In this document: positions 26,818 to 35,254 of the stretch, piece after piece
Layout: each line of letters starts with the position of its first letter
Numbering within the stretch: the stretch's first letter is position 1
Translations under genes and position numbers: made by a program
Assembly (NCBI GenBank): GCA_039888615.1
Contig: JBDQQS010000016.1
DNA from: Flavimaribacter sp039888615
Lineage (GTDB): Bacteria > Pseudomonadota > Alphaproteobacteria > Rhizobiales > Rhizobiaceae
Direction: 5' to 3' (one strand)
Length of the DNA: 64,000 nucleotides
The notes under the pieces: generated by a model
Told to the model about the DNA's origin: nothing
What the model saw: the letters and a program-made list of their open reading frames with translations, nothing else
Database searches by the model: none

Positions 26818-27698
26818 TGGAACAAGGCATGGATCTCTTCATTCTCGGCGCCGGGTTTTCCGGCCAGGAAATTGCGAGGCGCATGGGCGGCGCAGCCCGG
26901 ATTACCGGAACCAGCCGCGCGGTGGACAGTTTCGACGCTCTGCGGGCAGCCGGGATTGATCCCGTTCTCTTTGACGGGGAAACCCTGTCGGGAACGCTAC
27001 TGGAGGCGCTCGCCCGGACGACGCATCTCGTCCAATCGGTGCGCCCGAACGAACGCGGCGATCCGCTGCTGCGACTGACCGGCGGAAACTTGACGCGCTT
27101 CATGCCGAAGCTGCAATGGGTCGGTTATCTCTCCACGGTCGGCGTCTATGGCGATCACGACGGGGCCTGGGTGATGGAAGAGGCGCCGGGAAAACCGGTC
27201 AACGAACGCTCGCAATGGCGTGTTGAGGCCGAACAGGGCTGGCTGGAGTTTTCAAAGCGCTCCGGTCTGCCCGTCGCGATTGCGCGGCTGGGCGGTATCT
27301 ATGGTCCCGGCCGCAATACGTTGGTCAAGATCGATCGGGGCGAGGCCCGCCGGCTTGTAAAACCCGGCCAGGTCTTCAACCGCATCCATGTCGCCGATGT
27401 GGCGGGCGCGGTGGACCATCTTTCAAGAACGCATTCAAGCGGTCTCTGGAATGTCGTCGACAACGAACCGTGCCCGCCGCAGGACGTGGTGACATTTGCC
27501 TGCAAACTGATGGGCGTCGAGCCGCCTCCCGAAATCGCGTTTGAAGACGCCGACCTCACCCCGATGGCGCGCTCCTTCTATGGCGACAACAAACGCGTCT
27601 CCAATGCAAAACTCAAGGAAAGCGGCTACAGCTTCCGTTATCCGGATTACCGCGTCGCATTGAAAGCCATGTTGTCGGACGGAAGCTGGCGGGGCTAA
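26817..27698 (+). CDS. YeeZ-like NAD(P)-binding epimerase-fold protein
   Basis: This is an extended short-chain dehydrogenase/epimerase-fold protein (293 aa) resembling YeeZ. A Rossmann motif (LFILGAGFSGQEIARR) begins near residue 7; the YxxxK catalytic pair typical of true SDRs is not evident, so it may be non-catalytic or act differently. The start at 26817 overlaps the queG stop; ATG 26829 is an alternative. The substrate is unknown. Confidence 0.82.
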   Translation: MEQGMDLFILGAGFSGQEIARRMGGAARITGTSRAVDSFDALRAAGIDPVLFDGETLSGTLLEALARTTHLVQSVRPNERGDPLLRLTGGNLTRFMPKLQWVGYLSTVGVYGDHDGAWVMEEAPGKPVNERSQWRVEAEQGWLEFSKRSGLPVAIARLGGIYGPGRNTLVKIDRGEARRLVKPGQVFNRIHVADVAGAVDHLSRTHSSGLWNVVDNEPCPPQDVVTFACKLMGVEPPPEIAFEDADLTPMARSFYGDNKRVSNAKLKESGYSFRYPDYRVALKAMLSDGSWRG

Positions 27699-27858
27699 GC
27701 GATCACGCCTCCCTTCGCGCGGTGGGCTTGGCGCCTACTGGATTTAGGATCAGGTCCGCGATGATGAAACAAGGCGGGTCATATCGCCAAATATCTCACG
27801 CGCAATCTGCTGCAATTCTATAGGTTTGACGACTTTGCAGCCTTCCCTCATTACCTTG

Positions 27859-27878
27859 TCCCGGCCCCCGAGCCGGGA
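27859..27878. repeat. REP-like palindrome
   Basis: TCCCGGC/GCCGGGA form a perfect 7-bp stem with loop CCCCGA. Elements of this appearance (CCTTGTCCCGG...CCGGGAT) are scattered in many alphaproteobacterial intergenic regions. It sits in the 514-base gap after the YeeZ-like gene. Confidence 0.5.
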
Positions 27879-28012
27879 TCTATGCGGCCTGTCGGGTCGT
27901 AGAACATAGCAGGAACTTTTAGACTGCATTTTTCCACGATTCGTGCTATAAAACGCTCTGCCGGCCGGAGAGGTTTCGGCGTCTCTGATGTGCATCGGGT
28001 GTCAAAAACGCG

Positions 28013-28152
28013 GATTCCCGAAACAAAGCCAACCATGAAAAATATGGATTCCCGAAACAAACCCAGATTCGCCAACCTTGAATTTTCAGATTCCCGAAAC
28101 GAAGCCAGATTTCAAAACACCCTTGAAATCGCAAAATCCCGAAACAAAGCCA
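28013..28152. repeat. Four copies of a 19-bp direct repeat in a gene-free gap
   Basis: Copies of GATTCCCGAAACAAAGCCA occur at 28013-28031, 28047-28065, 28089-28107 and 28134-28152, with one or two changes in copies 2-4. Spacers are 15, 23 and 26 bases, too uneven and the repeat too short for a CRISPR array. The stretch is clearly less GC-rich than nearby genes. The full gap 27699-28212 contains no convincing gene; short frames through the repeats only mirror the repetition. Confidence 0.75.
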
Positions 28153-28212
28153 GGAACTATAATAAGCTAATGAAAACAATCGTGTAGGAAATAGTACAGG
28201 CCGAATGATCAG

Positions 28213-28782
28213 CTATTCCGGCGCGCCGCCCAAATGTGCGAGCAGTTCCGTCACGTTGCTGACCTTGAACTTTTTCAAAAGCCGCGACCGGTAGAACTCG
28301 ACGGTTCTTGGAGAAATATCGATCTGGCGCGCGATCTCCTTGCTGGTCCGCCCGTTGCTCAATTGCGTGATGATCTGGCGTTCACGCACCGACAGCGACA
28401 CATAGGGACGGTGGACGGAAATATCGGCGTAGCTCAGTATCGTCCGCCGCAGCGGGTCGTCCGGCGTCGGGCTGTGCGCCCGGACCCGGCACCAGAACAG
28501 GCTGCCGTCCTTGCGCGGCATGATCCGTTCGTCGCTGTATGGCTTGCCCTCGCGCAGCGTTCGCAAACCGATATCGCGCATCTGCTCGAATTCCTCGTTC
28601 GAGGCGTAGAGCAAGCGGAAGGACTGGCCGATGAGTTCGCGCTTATCGTAGCCAAAAATAGTGGCGAACGTGGTGTTGCAGGCGCGGATCACGCGGTCTT
28701 CGGTCAGCACAATGCCGACAGGCGCCAGTTCAAAGGCCATATCGCTGAGGGTCTGAAAGCTGTCGGGTGCGTCCGAATTCAT
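28213..28782 (-). CDS. PAS-LuxR transcriptional regulator
   Basis: This 189-aa regulator has an N-terminal PAS domain (residues 8-120, with CNTTFATIFGYDKRELIGQSF). A LuxR/FixJ-type helix-turn-helix follows (LSVRERQIITQLSNGRTSKEIA and SPRTVEFYRSRLLKKF). It has no phosphoacceptor domain, so the PAS domain probably senses the signal directly. It is divergent from the M20 hydrolase gene with an 85-base gap and is the likely local regulator of the catabolic island to its right. Confidence 0.88.
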   Translation of the reverse strand: MNSDAPDSFQTLSDMAFELAPVGIVLTEDRVIRACNTTFATIFGYDKRELIGQSFRLLYASNEEFEQMRDIGLRTLREGKPYSDERIMPRKDGSLFWCRVRAHSPTPDDPLRRTILSYADISVHRPYVSLSVRERQIITQLSNGRTSKEIARQIDISPRTVEFYRSRLLKKFKVSNVTELLAHLGGAPE

Positions 28783-28867
28783 CACGTTTCGTAGTATCAC
28801 GGTATTGCGGCCTTCCGCCCTTGGCGAAAATATCCCCTTCTTTATATCGACAAACGGGGAAAAGCAC

Positions 28868-30160
28868 ATGGGAGTGGCGCAATCCGTCCGCGGTTCGTAT
28901 CTCGATCTGATCGACGCGCGTCGCGACGAGCTCATTGCCCTCACGCAGGACCTGATCCGGATTCCGACCCTCAATCCGCCGGGGGAAGCCTATCTTGAAA
29001 TCTGCGAATACCTCGCCGAAAGGCTGAAGAAGCGCGGTTTCGAAACGCAGTTACTGCGCGCCGAAGGCACGCCGGGCGACAGTGACCGCTATCCGCGCTG
29101 GAACGTGATCGCCCGCCGCGAGGGCGGCGTTCCAGGCAAGTGCGTGCATTTCAACTCCCACACGGATGTCGTTGAAACCGGAAAGGACTGGACGAAGGAT
29201 CCTTTCGGCGGCGAACTCGAAGACGGAAAAATCTACGGACGCGGCGCCTGTGACATGAAGGGCGGGCTCGCCGCCTCGATCATAGCCGCGGAAGCCTTCA
29301 TCGACGCGCGCCCGGATTTCGCCGGCGCGATCGAGATTTCCGGAACGGCGGACGAGGAAACCGGCGGCTATGGCGGTGTCGCCTGGCTTGCCGAGCAGGG
29401 ATATTTCGATCCGTCGCGCGTTCAGCACGTCATCATTCCCGAACCGCTCAACAAGGACCGTATCTGTCTTGGCCATCGCGGCGTGTGGTGGGCGGAGATC
29501 GAAACAAAGGGCCACATCGCCCACGGATCGATGCCGTTTCTCGGAGACTGCGCCGTGCGTCACATGGGCGCCGTGCTTCAGGAGTTTGAAACCACGCTAT
29601 ATCCTGCGCTCGCCAACAAGCACACCGCCATGCCGGTCGTGCCCGAAGGCGCGCGCCAGTCGACGATGAACATCAATTCCTTCCATGGCGGCCAGGCCGA
29701 ACCGGAAGCCGATTTCACAGGATTTCCGTCCGCCTGTGTGCCGGATTCCTGTCGCATGATTGTCGACCGGCGCTATCTGATCGAGGAAGACGCTGAAGAA
29801 GTGCGTCAGGAGATCGTCGATATTCTCGACAAGCTTGCGAGCGAACGCGACCGCTTTTCCTACGAATTGCGGGAATTGTGGCAGGTAAGCCCGACCATGA
29901 CCGACGAGGACGCCCCGGTCGTGCGCTCTGTCTCCAAGTCAATCGAGCAGGTGCTGGCGCGCAAGCCGGAATACGTCGTCTCGCCCGGCACCTACGACCA
30001 GAAGCATATTGACCGCATCGGACGCTTGAAGGACTGTATCGCCTACGGGCCCGGCATTCTCGATCTCGCCCACCAGCCCGATGAATGGGTCGGTGTCGAC
30101 GACATGATTGATTCGGCCAAGGTAATGGCGCTGTCTCTGGAAGATCTTCTCGGCGCTTGA
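28868..30160 (+). CDS. M20 family metallohydrolase (ArgE/DapE type)
   Basis: This is a di-zinc amidohydrolase (430 aa) of the ArgE/DapE/carboxypeptidase family. Metal ligands are visible in FNSHTDVVETG, GRGACDMKGG and the catalytic pair DEETGG; a later His lies in SPGTYDQKHI. The substrate is an N-acylated amino acid or small peptide-like amide. The start at 28868 has GGGGA upstream. It heads a run of genes encoding a peptide ABC transporter and oxidoreductases, so it probably hydrolyses the imported compound in the cytoplasm. Confidence 0.88.
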   Translation: MGVAQSVRGSYLDLIDARRDELIALTQDLIRIPTLNPPGEAYLEICEYLAERLKKRGFETQLLRAEGTPGDSDRYPRWNVIARREGGVPGKCVHFNSHTDVVETGKDWTKDPFGGELEDGKIYGRGACDMKGGLAASIIAAEAFIDARPDFAGAIEISGTADEETGGYGGVAWLAEQGYFDPSRVQHVIIPEPLNKDRICLGHRGVWWAEIETKGHIAHGSMPFLGDCAVRHMGAVLQEFETTLYPALANKHTAMPVVPEGARQSTMNINSFHGGQAEPEADFTGFPSACVPDSCRMIVDRRYLIEEDAEEVRQEIVDILDKLASERDRFSYELRELWQVSPTMTDEDAPVVRSVSKSIEQVLARKPEYVVSPGTYDQKHIDRIGRLKDCIAYGPGILDLAHQPDEWVGVDDMIDSAKVMALSLEDLLGA

Positions 30161-30230
30161 AGTCGCAGGGCGGGCGCAGTAACAATCTTCAATAAGCGAA
30201 AAATAACAGGGAACTACAGGAGAACCGATT

Positions 30231-31721
30231 ATGCAGACACACATCAGGGCATTCGCCATCGCCGGAGCGTTGGTCGTCTCGACGGCGTTGACCCCGGCCG
30301 CATTCGCCGCCGACACGGAAGTCACGCTCGGCGCTCAGCTCGAGCCGCCGAATCTCGATCCGACAGGCGGCGCGGCCGCGGCGATTGACGAAGTCACCTA
30401 CTCGAACGTCTTCGAAGGGCTGACCCGTTTCACCTCCGACGGCAGCGTCGTGCCGGGCCTCGCCGAATCCTGGGAAATCTCTGACGACGGCAAGGTCTAT
30501 ACCTTCAAGCTGCGCGAAGGCGTGAAGTTCCACGACGGATCCGACTTCACTGCCGAAGACGTCAAGTTCTCACTCGATCGCATAAATGCGGAAGAGTCCA
30601 CGAACGCCCAGAAGGCGCTCTACGCGGATATCGAATCGGTCGAGGTGGTTGATCCTTCAACCGTCAAGGTTACGCTTTCCAAGCCGAACGGCAGCATTCT
30701 CTTTAATCTTGCCTGGGGCGACGCTGTCATTGTCGCGCCGGAAACGGCCGCCACGAACGCCACCAATCCGGTTGGAACCGGCGCCTTCAAGTTCGACGAC
30801 TGGGTGGAGGGCGACCATATCGACCTCGTGAAAAACCCGGATTACTGGGGTGAGCCGGCGAAGCTCGAAAAGGTCACCTTCAAGTTCATCTCGGACCCGA
30901 ACGCAGCCTTCGCTGCGGTGATGGCGGGCGACGTCGATTCCTTCATGCCGTTCCCGGCGCCGGAAAACCTCGCCCAGTTCGAAGCCGATCCGCGCTTCAA
31001 CGTGGTCGTCGGTTCGACGGAAGGCGAAACCATTCTCTCGACCAACAACAAGCAGCCGCCCTTCGACAATCCGAAAGTGCGTGAAGCCCTGGCCCACGCC
31101 ATTGATCGCAGCGCCATCATCGACGGCGCAATGTTCGGCTATGGAACACCGATCGGCACCCACTTCGCCCCGCATAACCCCGCCTATGTCGACCTGACGT
31201 CGCAGTCGGACTTCGATCCGGAAATGGCGAAGAAGCTGCTGGCAGAAGCCGGTTTCGCGGACGGCTTCACCACCACGCTGAAACTCCCGCCGCCCTCCTA
31301 CGCCCGCCGCGGCGGCGAGATCATCGCCGCGCAGTTGCGCGATGTCGGCATCGAGACCGAGATCAGCAATCTGGAATGGGCGCAGTGGCTGGAACAGGTC
31401 TTCAAGGGCAAGGATTTCGGTCTGACGATCGTCTCGCACACGGAACCGATGGATATCGGCATCTATGCGCGTCCGGACTACTATTTCCAGTATGACAGCC
31501 CGGAATTCCAGAAGATCATGGAAGACCTCAACAATACGACCGATCCCGCAAAGCGGACCGAACTGCTTCAGGCGGCACAGAAGAAAATCGCCGACGATTA
31601 CGTCAACGGCTATCTCTTCCAGCTCGCCAACACCGGGGTTGTCAACGCCAAACTGAAGGGCATCTGGCCGAACCGTCCGACCCAGGCGAACGACATGACG
31701 TCGGTCTACTGGGAAGACTGA
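30231..31721 (+). CDS. Oligopeptide-type extracellular solute-binding protein
   Basis: This is a DppA/OppA-type (SBP_bac_5) periplasmic binding protein, 496 aa, with a clean Sec signal peptide cut after AFA (residue 26-27). GLAESWEISDDGKVYTFKLR and KFHDGSDFTAEDVKFSLDR are the family signature. It is followed by a strong hairpin and then by the permease genes, an arrangement that usually gives more binding protein than membrane components. Confidence 0.94.
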   Translation: MQTHIRAFAIAGALVVSTALTPAAFAADTEVTLGAQLEPPNLDPTGGAAAAIDEVTYSNVFEGLTRFTSDGSVVPGLAESWEISDDGKVYTFKLREGVKFHDGSDFTAEDVKFSLDRINAEESTNAQKALYADIESVEVVDPSTVKVTLSKPNGSILFNLAWGDAVIVAPETAATNATNPVGTGAFKFDDWVEGDHIDLVKNPDYWGEPAKLEKVTFKFISDPNAAFAAVMAGDVDSFMPFPAPENLAQFEADPRFNVVVGSTEGETILSTNNKQPPFDNPKVREALAHAIDRSAIIDGAMFGYGTPIGTHFAPHNPAYVDLTSQSDFDPEMAKKLLAEAGFADGFTTTLKLPPPSYARRGGEIIAAQLRDVGIETEISNLEWAQWLEQVFKGKDFGLTIVSHTEPMDIGIYARPDYYFQYDSPEFQKIMEDLNNTTDPAKRTELLQAAQKKIADDYVNGYLFQLANTGVVNAKLKGIWPNRPTQANDMTSVYWED

Positions 31722-31738
31722 GCCACAAGCACCTGAAC

Positions 31739-31764
31739 GGGAGCCCGAACGGGCTCCCGTCTTT
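31739..31764 (+). terminator. Terminator/attenuator between binding protein and permease genes
   Basis: GGGAGCCCG/CGGGCTCCC is a perfect 9-bp stem (31739-31747 and 31750-31758) followed by GTCTTTTC. It would stop part of the transcripts or protect the binding-protein mRNA from 3' decay. Confidence 0.75.
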
Positions 31765-31784
31765 TCATTATCCGATTTGAATTC

Positions 31785-32735
31785 ATGCTCCCATTCCTGG
31801 CCAGACGCATCGGATCTCTCGCGCTCAGCCTGATCGCGGCCAGCATCGTCATTTTTCTGGTCATTGAGGTTGTCCCGGGCGATCCGGCGTCGTTCATGCT
31901 CGGCCTCAACGCCGCGCCAGACACGGTCGCCGCCCTGCGCGAAAGCCTCGGCCTCGATGCGCCCGCCTTCATCCGCTACTGGGAGTGGATCACCGGCATG
32001 TTCCGTGGCGAGTTCGGCACGAGCTACACCTACAAGGTGCCTGTCGGCAATCTGATCGCCGATCGTGTCTGGGTGTCGCTGCCGCTGACGATCTACGCTC
32101 TGACTCTGTCGACGCTGATCGCCTTTCCTGTGGGCGTGCTCGCCGCCGCAAGACGCAATTCGCCGACAGACGTGTCGATCATGGGCGTGACCCAGCTCGG
32201 CATCGCCGTCCCCAATTTCTGGTTCGCCATGCTGCTGCAGCTTGTCTTCGCCGGCATCCTGCGCTGGTTTTCCGCCGGCGGCTTTCCCGGCTGGGACGCC
32301 GGCTTCTGGGCAGGCATGAAGGCGATGACGCTGCCCGCCGTGGCGCTCGCCCTGCCTCAGGCTTCTATCCTCGCCCGTGTCATGCGTTCGTCGCTCCTCG
32401 ACACGCTCGGCGAAGATTTCATCCGTACTGCGCGCGCCAAGGGTCTCAGCCGTCGCCAGGCGCTCTGGCGTCACGCCATCCGCAATGCGCTGATTCCGGT
32501 GCTCACCATCATTGGCCTGCAGTTTTCCTTCCTGCTCGCCGGCGCGATCATCATCGAACGGATCTTCTATTTTCCGGGCATGGGCAGTCTGATATTCCAG
32601 GCGATCACCCAGCGCGACCTGATTGTCGTGAAAAGCGCGGTGATGCTGCTCGTCTTCGCCGTCATTCTCGTGACCTTCCTGGTCGACGTGACCTACGCCA
32701 TCGCCGATCCGAGGCTGAGGAGGGGGCGGTCATGA
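31785..32735 (+). CDS. ABC transporter permease (DppB type)
   Basis: This inner-membrane permease (316 aa) starts with MLPFLARRIGSLALSLIAAS, the membrane segment typical of DppB. Its EAA loop is FIRTARAKGLSRRQALWRHA. Its stop overlaps the start of the next permease gene (ATGA), so the two subunits are made together. Confidence 0.95.
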   Translation: MLPFLARRIGSLALSLIAASIVIFLVIEVVPGDPASFMLGLNAAPDTVAALRESLGLDAPAFIRYWEWITGMFRGEFGTSYTYKVPVGNLIADRVWVSLPLTIYALTLSTLIAFPVGVLAAARRNSPTDVSIMGVTQLGIAVPNFWFAMLLQLVFAGILRWFSAGGFPGWDAGFWAGMKAMTLPAVALALPQASILARVMRSSLLDTLGEDFIRTARAKGLSRRQALWRHAIRNALIPVLTIIGLQFSFLLAGAIIIERIFYFPGMGSLIFQAITQRDLIVVKSAVMLLVFAVILVTFLVDVTYAIADPRLRRGRS

Positions 32736-33601
32736 GCGACATGTCGCTGAATTCCCGACCTACATCGGGCCTTCTCGGCGCGGCGCTGCGGTCGCCGAGC
32801 TTCATGATCGGCTTTCTCCTGACGCTGCTTTTCGTCCTTGCGGCCGTGATTTCCTTCTTCTGGGTTCCTTACGACGTCACGGTTCTCAACATTCCGAACA
32901 AGCTGAAGCCGCCGTCGCTCGAACACTGGTTCGGCACCGACATCTTCGGGCGGGACATCTTTTCCATGATCATGGTCGGCGCCCGGGTTTCGATTGCGGT
33001 TGCACTTGTCGCCGTCGGCATCGGCATTGTCGCCGGCGTGCCGCTGGGGCTGCTTGCGGCCGCGCGCCACGGCAGCCTGCTCGACGAAGTCATCATGCGC
33101 GGCAACGACCTCGTCTTCGCCTTTCCGGCGCTCTTGATCGCCATCATGATCACGGCTGTCTTCGGCCCCGGAGCGATCAACGCCATCATCGCCATCGGCA
33201 TTTTCAATATACCGGTTTTCGCCCGGCTTGCGCGTGGCGCAGCCCTGTCGCTCTGGACGCGCGATTATGTGCTGGCCGCCCGCGTCGCCGGCAAGGGCCA
33301 GGCGCGGATTTCCGCCGAACATATTCTGCCCAACATCCTCAATCTGCTGATCGTCCAGGGCACAATCCAGTTTTCGCTGGGCATTCTCGCCGAAGCCGGA
33401 CTCGCCTTCGTCGGTCTCGGCACGCAGCCGCCGCTGCCGAGCTGGGGCCGCATGCTCGCCGAGCACCAGACACTTTATGCGTTGGCGCCGCAGACCGTCA
33501 TCTTTCCGGGTCTTGCCATCGTGCTCACCGTCCTCGGCCTCAACCTGATGGGCGATGGTCTGCGTGATATTTTCGACCCCCGGCTGAGAAGGGCGCGCTG
33601 A
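32732..33601 (+). CDS. ABC transporter permease (DppC type)
   Basis: This is the second permease subunit (289 aa). Signature parts are HWFGTDIFGRDIFSMIMVGAR near 65 and the EAA loop DYVLAARVAGKGQARISAEH. I start at ATG 32732, overlapping the DppB-type stop by four bases. A much longer open frame on the left only runs through the preceding gene. Its stop overlaps the ATPase start by one base. Confidence 0.95.
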   Translation: MSDMSLNSRPTSGLLGAALRSPSFMIGFLLTLLFVLAAVISFFWVPYDVTVLNIPNKLKPPSLEHWFGTDIFGRDIFSMIMVGARVSIAVALVAVGIGIVAGVPLGLLAAARHGSLLDEVIMRGNDLVFAFPALLIAIMITAVFGPGAINAIIAIGIFNIPVFARLARGAALSLWTRDYVLAARVAGKGQARISAEHILPNILNLLIVQGTIQFSLGILAEAGLAFVGLGTQPPLPSWGRMLAEHQTLYALAPQTVIFPGLAIVLTVLGLNLMGDGLRDIFDPRLRRAR

Positions 33602-35244
33602 TGTCCCTGCTCGAAATCGATAAGCTGAACCTCTCGATTTACGGATTGCCGATCCTGCTCGACGTCTCCCTCTCTCTTGAGGCCGGCAAGGTTCTGGGCA
33701 TTGTCGGCGAATCCGGCTCGGGCAAATCGATGACGGCGATGAGCGTCATGCAGCTTCTGCCGGCCGGGTCGGAATGGTCCGGTCATATCCGGCTGGATGG
33801 AAGGTCGCTTGGCGATTGCAGCGAAAGGGACATGTGCGGGATCCGCGGCAACGATATCGGCATGGTGTTTCAGGAGCCGATGACGGCGCTCAATCCGGTG
33901 CAGACCATCGGCGACCAGGTGGCCGAGACGATCCTCATCCATACAGGCGCGTCGAAACGCGAGGCGAAGGCGATCGCCGGGGAAGCGCTCAATCGCGTCG
34001 GTCTGCCGGAGGACCGTTTTCCGCTCGACCGCTACCCGCACAACCTGTCGGGCGGCCAGCGCCAGCGCGTCGTCATCGCCATGGCGATCGCCCTGAAGCC
34101 GCGGCTGCTCATTGCCGACGAACCGACGACGGCGCTCGACGTCACCACCCAGGCGCAGATCCTGACCCTGTTGAAGCGGCTGGTCGAGGAAGACGACATG
34201 GGGCTGGTGCTGATTACCCACGATCTCGCCGTCGTCGCCGACATGGCCGACGAGATCGCCATCATGAAAGACGGAGAGGTGGTGGAGCAGGGAAAGACTG
34301 TGCCGCTGTTCCGACAAATGTCGCATCCCTACACGAAGGCGCTGTTCGATGCGTCCGGTCACGTGCCGGCGCGCAAGACTCACGAAATCGACGCAGCGAA
34401 ACCGCCGGTCGTGCAGGTAGAAGACGTCATTCGCGATTACGCGTTGCCCCGCACGTCACTGTTTTCCGCGCCTGGCCGCTTTCGGGCTGTCGACAATGTG
34501 TCGCTAAAAATTGCGCGAGGCGAGAATGTCGGCCTCGTCGGCGAGAGCGGTTGCGGCAAGTCGACGCTCACCCGCGCCATCCTGGCGCTCGACGCGATTC
34601 AGGGCGGCGAGATTCGTCTCAATGGCGATAGTTTCTCCTCCGCCGGCAGCGGACCGGATCGTGACAGTCGCAGACAGGTTCAGGTCGTATTTCAGGATCC
34701 ATACAGTTCCTTCAACCCGCGGCATCGGGTGGACCGGCTGATAACCGAGCCGTTTCATCTGCTCGACAATCCTCCTGCGGGCGACGAGCGTCGCCAGAGA
34801 ATTGTCAGGGCATTGACCGATGTCGGTCTGCAGGCCTCGGACGCCGACAAATACATCCACGAATTCTCCGGTGGCCAACGCCAGCGGATCGCCATAGCCC
34901 GCGCGCTGATCATCGAACCGTCGCTGATCGTGCTCGATGAGGCGGTGTCGGCGCTCGATGTGTCGATCCGCGCCCAGATCCTGGACTTGCTTGCCGATCT
35001 GTCCGACCGGCGACAGGTGTCGTATCTGTTCATCTCGCACGACCTGTCGGTCGTGCGCGCAATTACCGATCGGGTGTTGGTGATGAAGTCGGGCAGGATT
35101 GTCGAGGAAGGGCCTACGGAAGAGGTCTTCCTCAATCCGCAACACGACTATACGAAGGAACTTCTGGCTGCGACGCCCATCCTTGACGTGGCGCTCAGCG
35201 CGCGCGAAAGGCGCGAAAGCAGCCGGAACCGCAGCGAGATCTAG
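33601..35244 (+). CDS. Fused dipeptide-type ABC transporter ATPase
   Basis: This single 547-aa protein carries two ATP-binding cassettes, equivalent to DppD plus DppF. The first has GESGSGKS (residues 37-44) and LSGGQRQRV; the second has GESGCGKS (near 315) and FSGGQRQRI. All catalytic parts look intact. It energises import by the two permeases just upstream. The start overlaps the previous stop (TGATG). Confidence 0.95.
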   Translation: MSLLEIDKLNLSIYGLPILLDVSLSLEAGKVLGIVGESGSGKSMTAMSVMQLLPAGSEWSGHIRLDGRSLGDCSERDMCGIRGNDIGMVFQEPMTALNPVQTIGDQVAETILIHTGASKREAKAIAGEALNRVGLPEDRFPLDRYPHNLSGGQRQRVVIAMAIALKPRLLIADEPTTALDVTTQAQILTLLKRLVEEDDMGLVLITHDLAVVADMADEIAIMKDGEVVEQGKTVPLFRQMSHPYTKALFDASGHVPARKTHEIDAAKPPVVQVEDVIRDYALPRTSLFSAPGRFRAVDNVSLKIARGENVGLVGESGCGKSTLTRAILALDAIQGGEIRLNGDSFSSAGSGPDRDSRRQVQVVFQDPYSSFNPRHRVDRLITEPFHLLDNPPAGDERRQRIVRALTDVGLQASDADKYIHEFSGGQRQRIAIARALIIEPSLIVLDEAVSALDVSIRAQILDLLADLSDRRQVSYLFISHDLSVVRAITDRVLVMKSGRIVEEGPTEEVFLNPQHDYTKELLAATPILDVALSARERRESSRNRSEI

Positions 35245-35254
35245 GAGGATCGTC

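Noticed and set aside
28013..28152. CRISPR array
   Set aside because: Spacers are 15, 23 and 26 bases, repeats are only 19 bases with changes and no cas gene is near.
27946..28187. Short frames on both strands through the 19-bp repeats
   Set aside because: Their repeated residues only reflect the DNA repeat; ribosome sites are absent.
30657..32474. A 605-codon minus-strand open frame
   Set aside because: It crosses the binding-protein and permease genes in antisense and has no domain or start signal.
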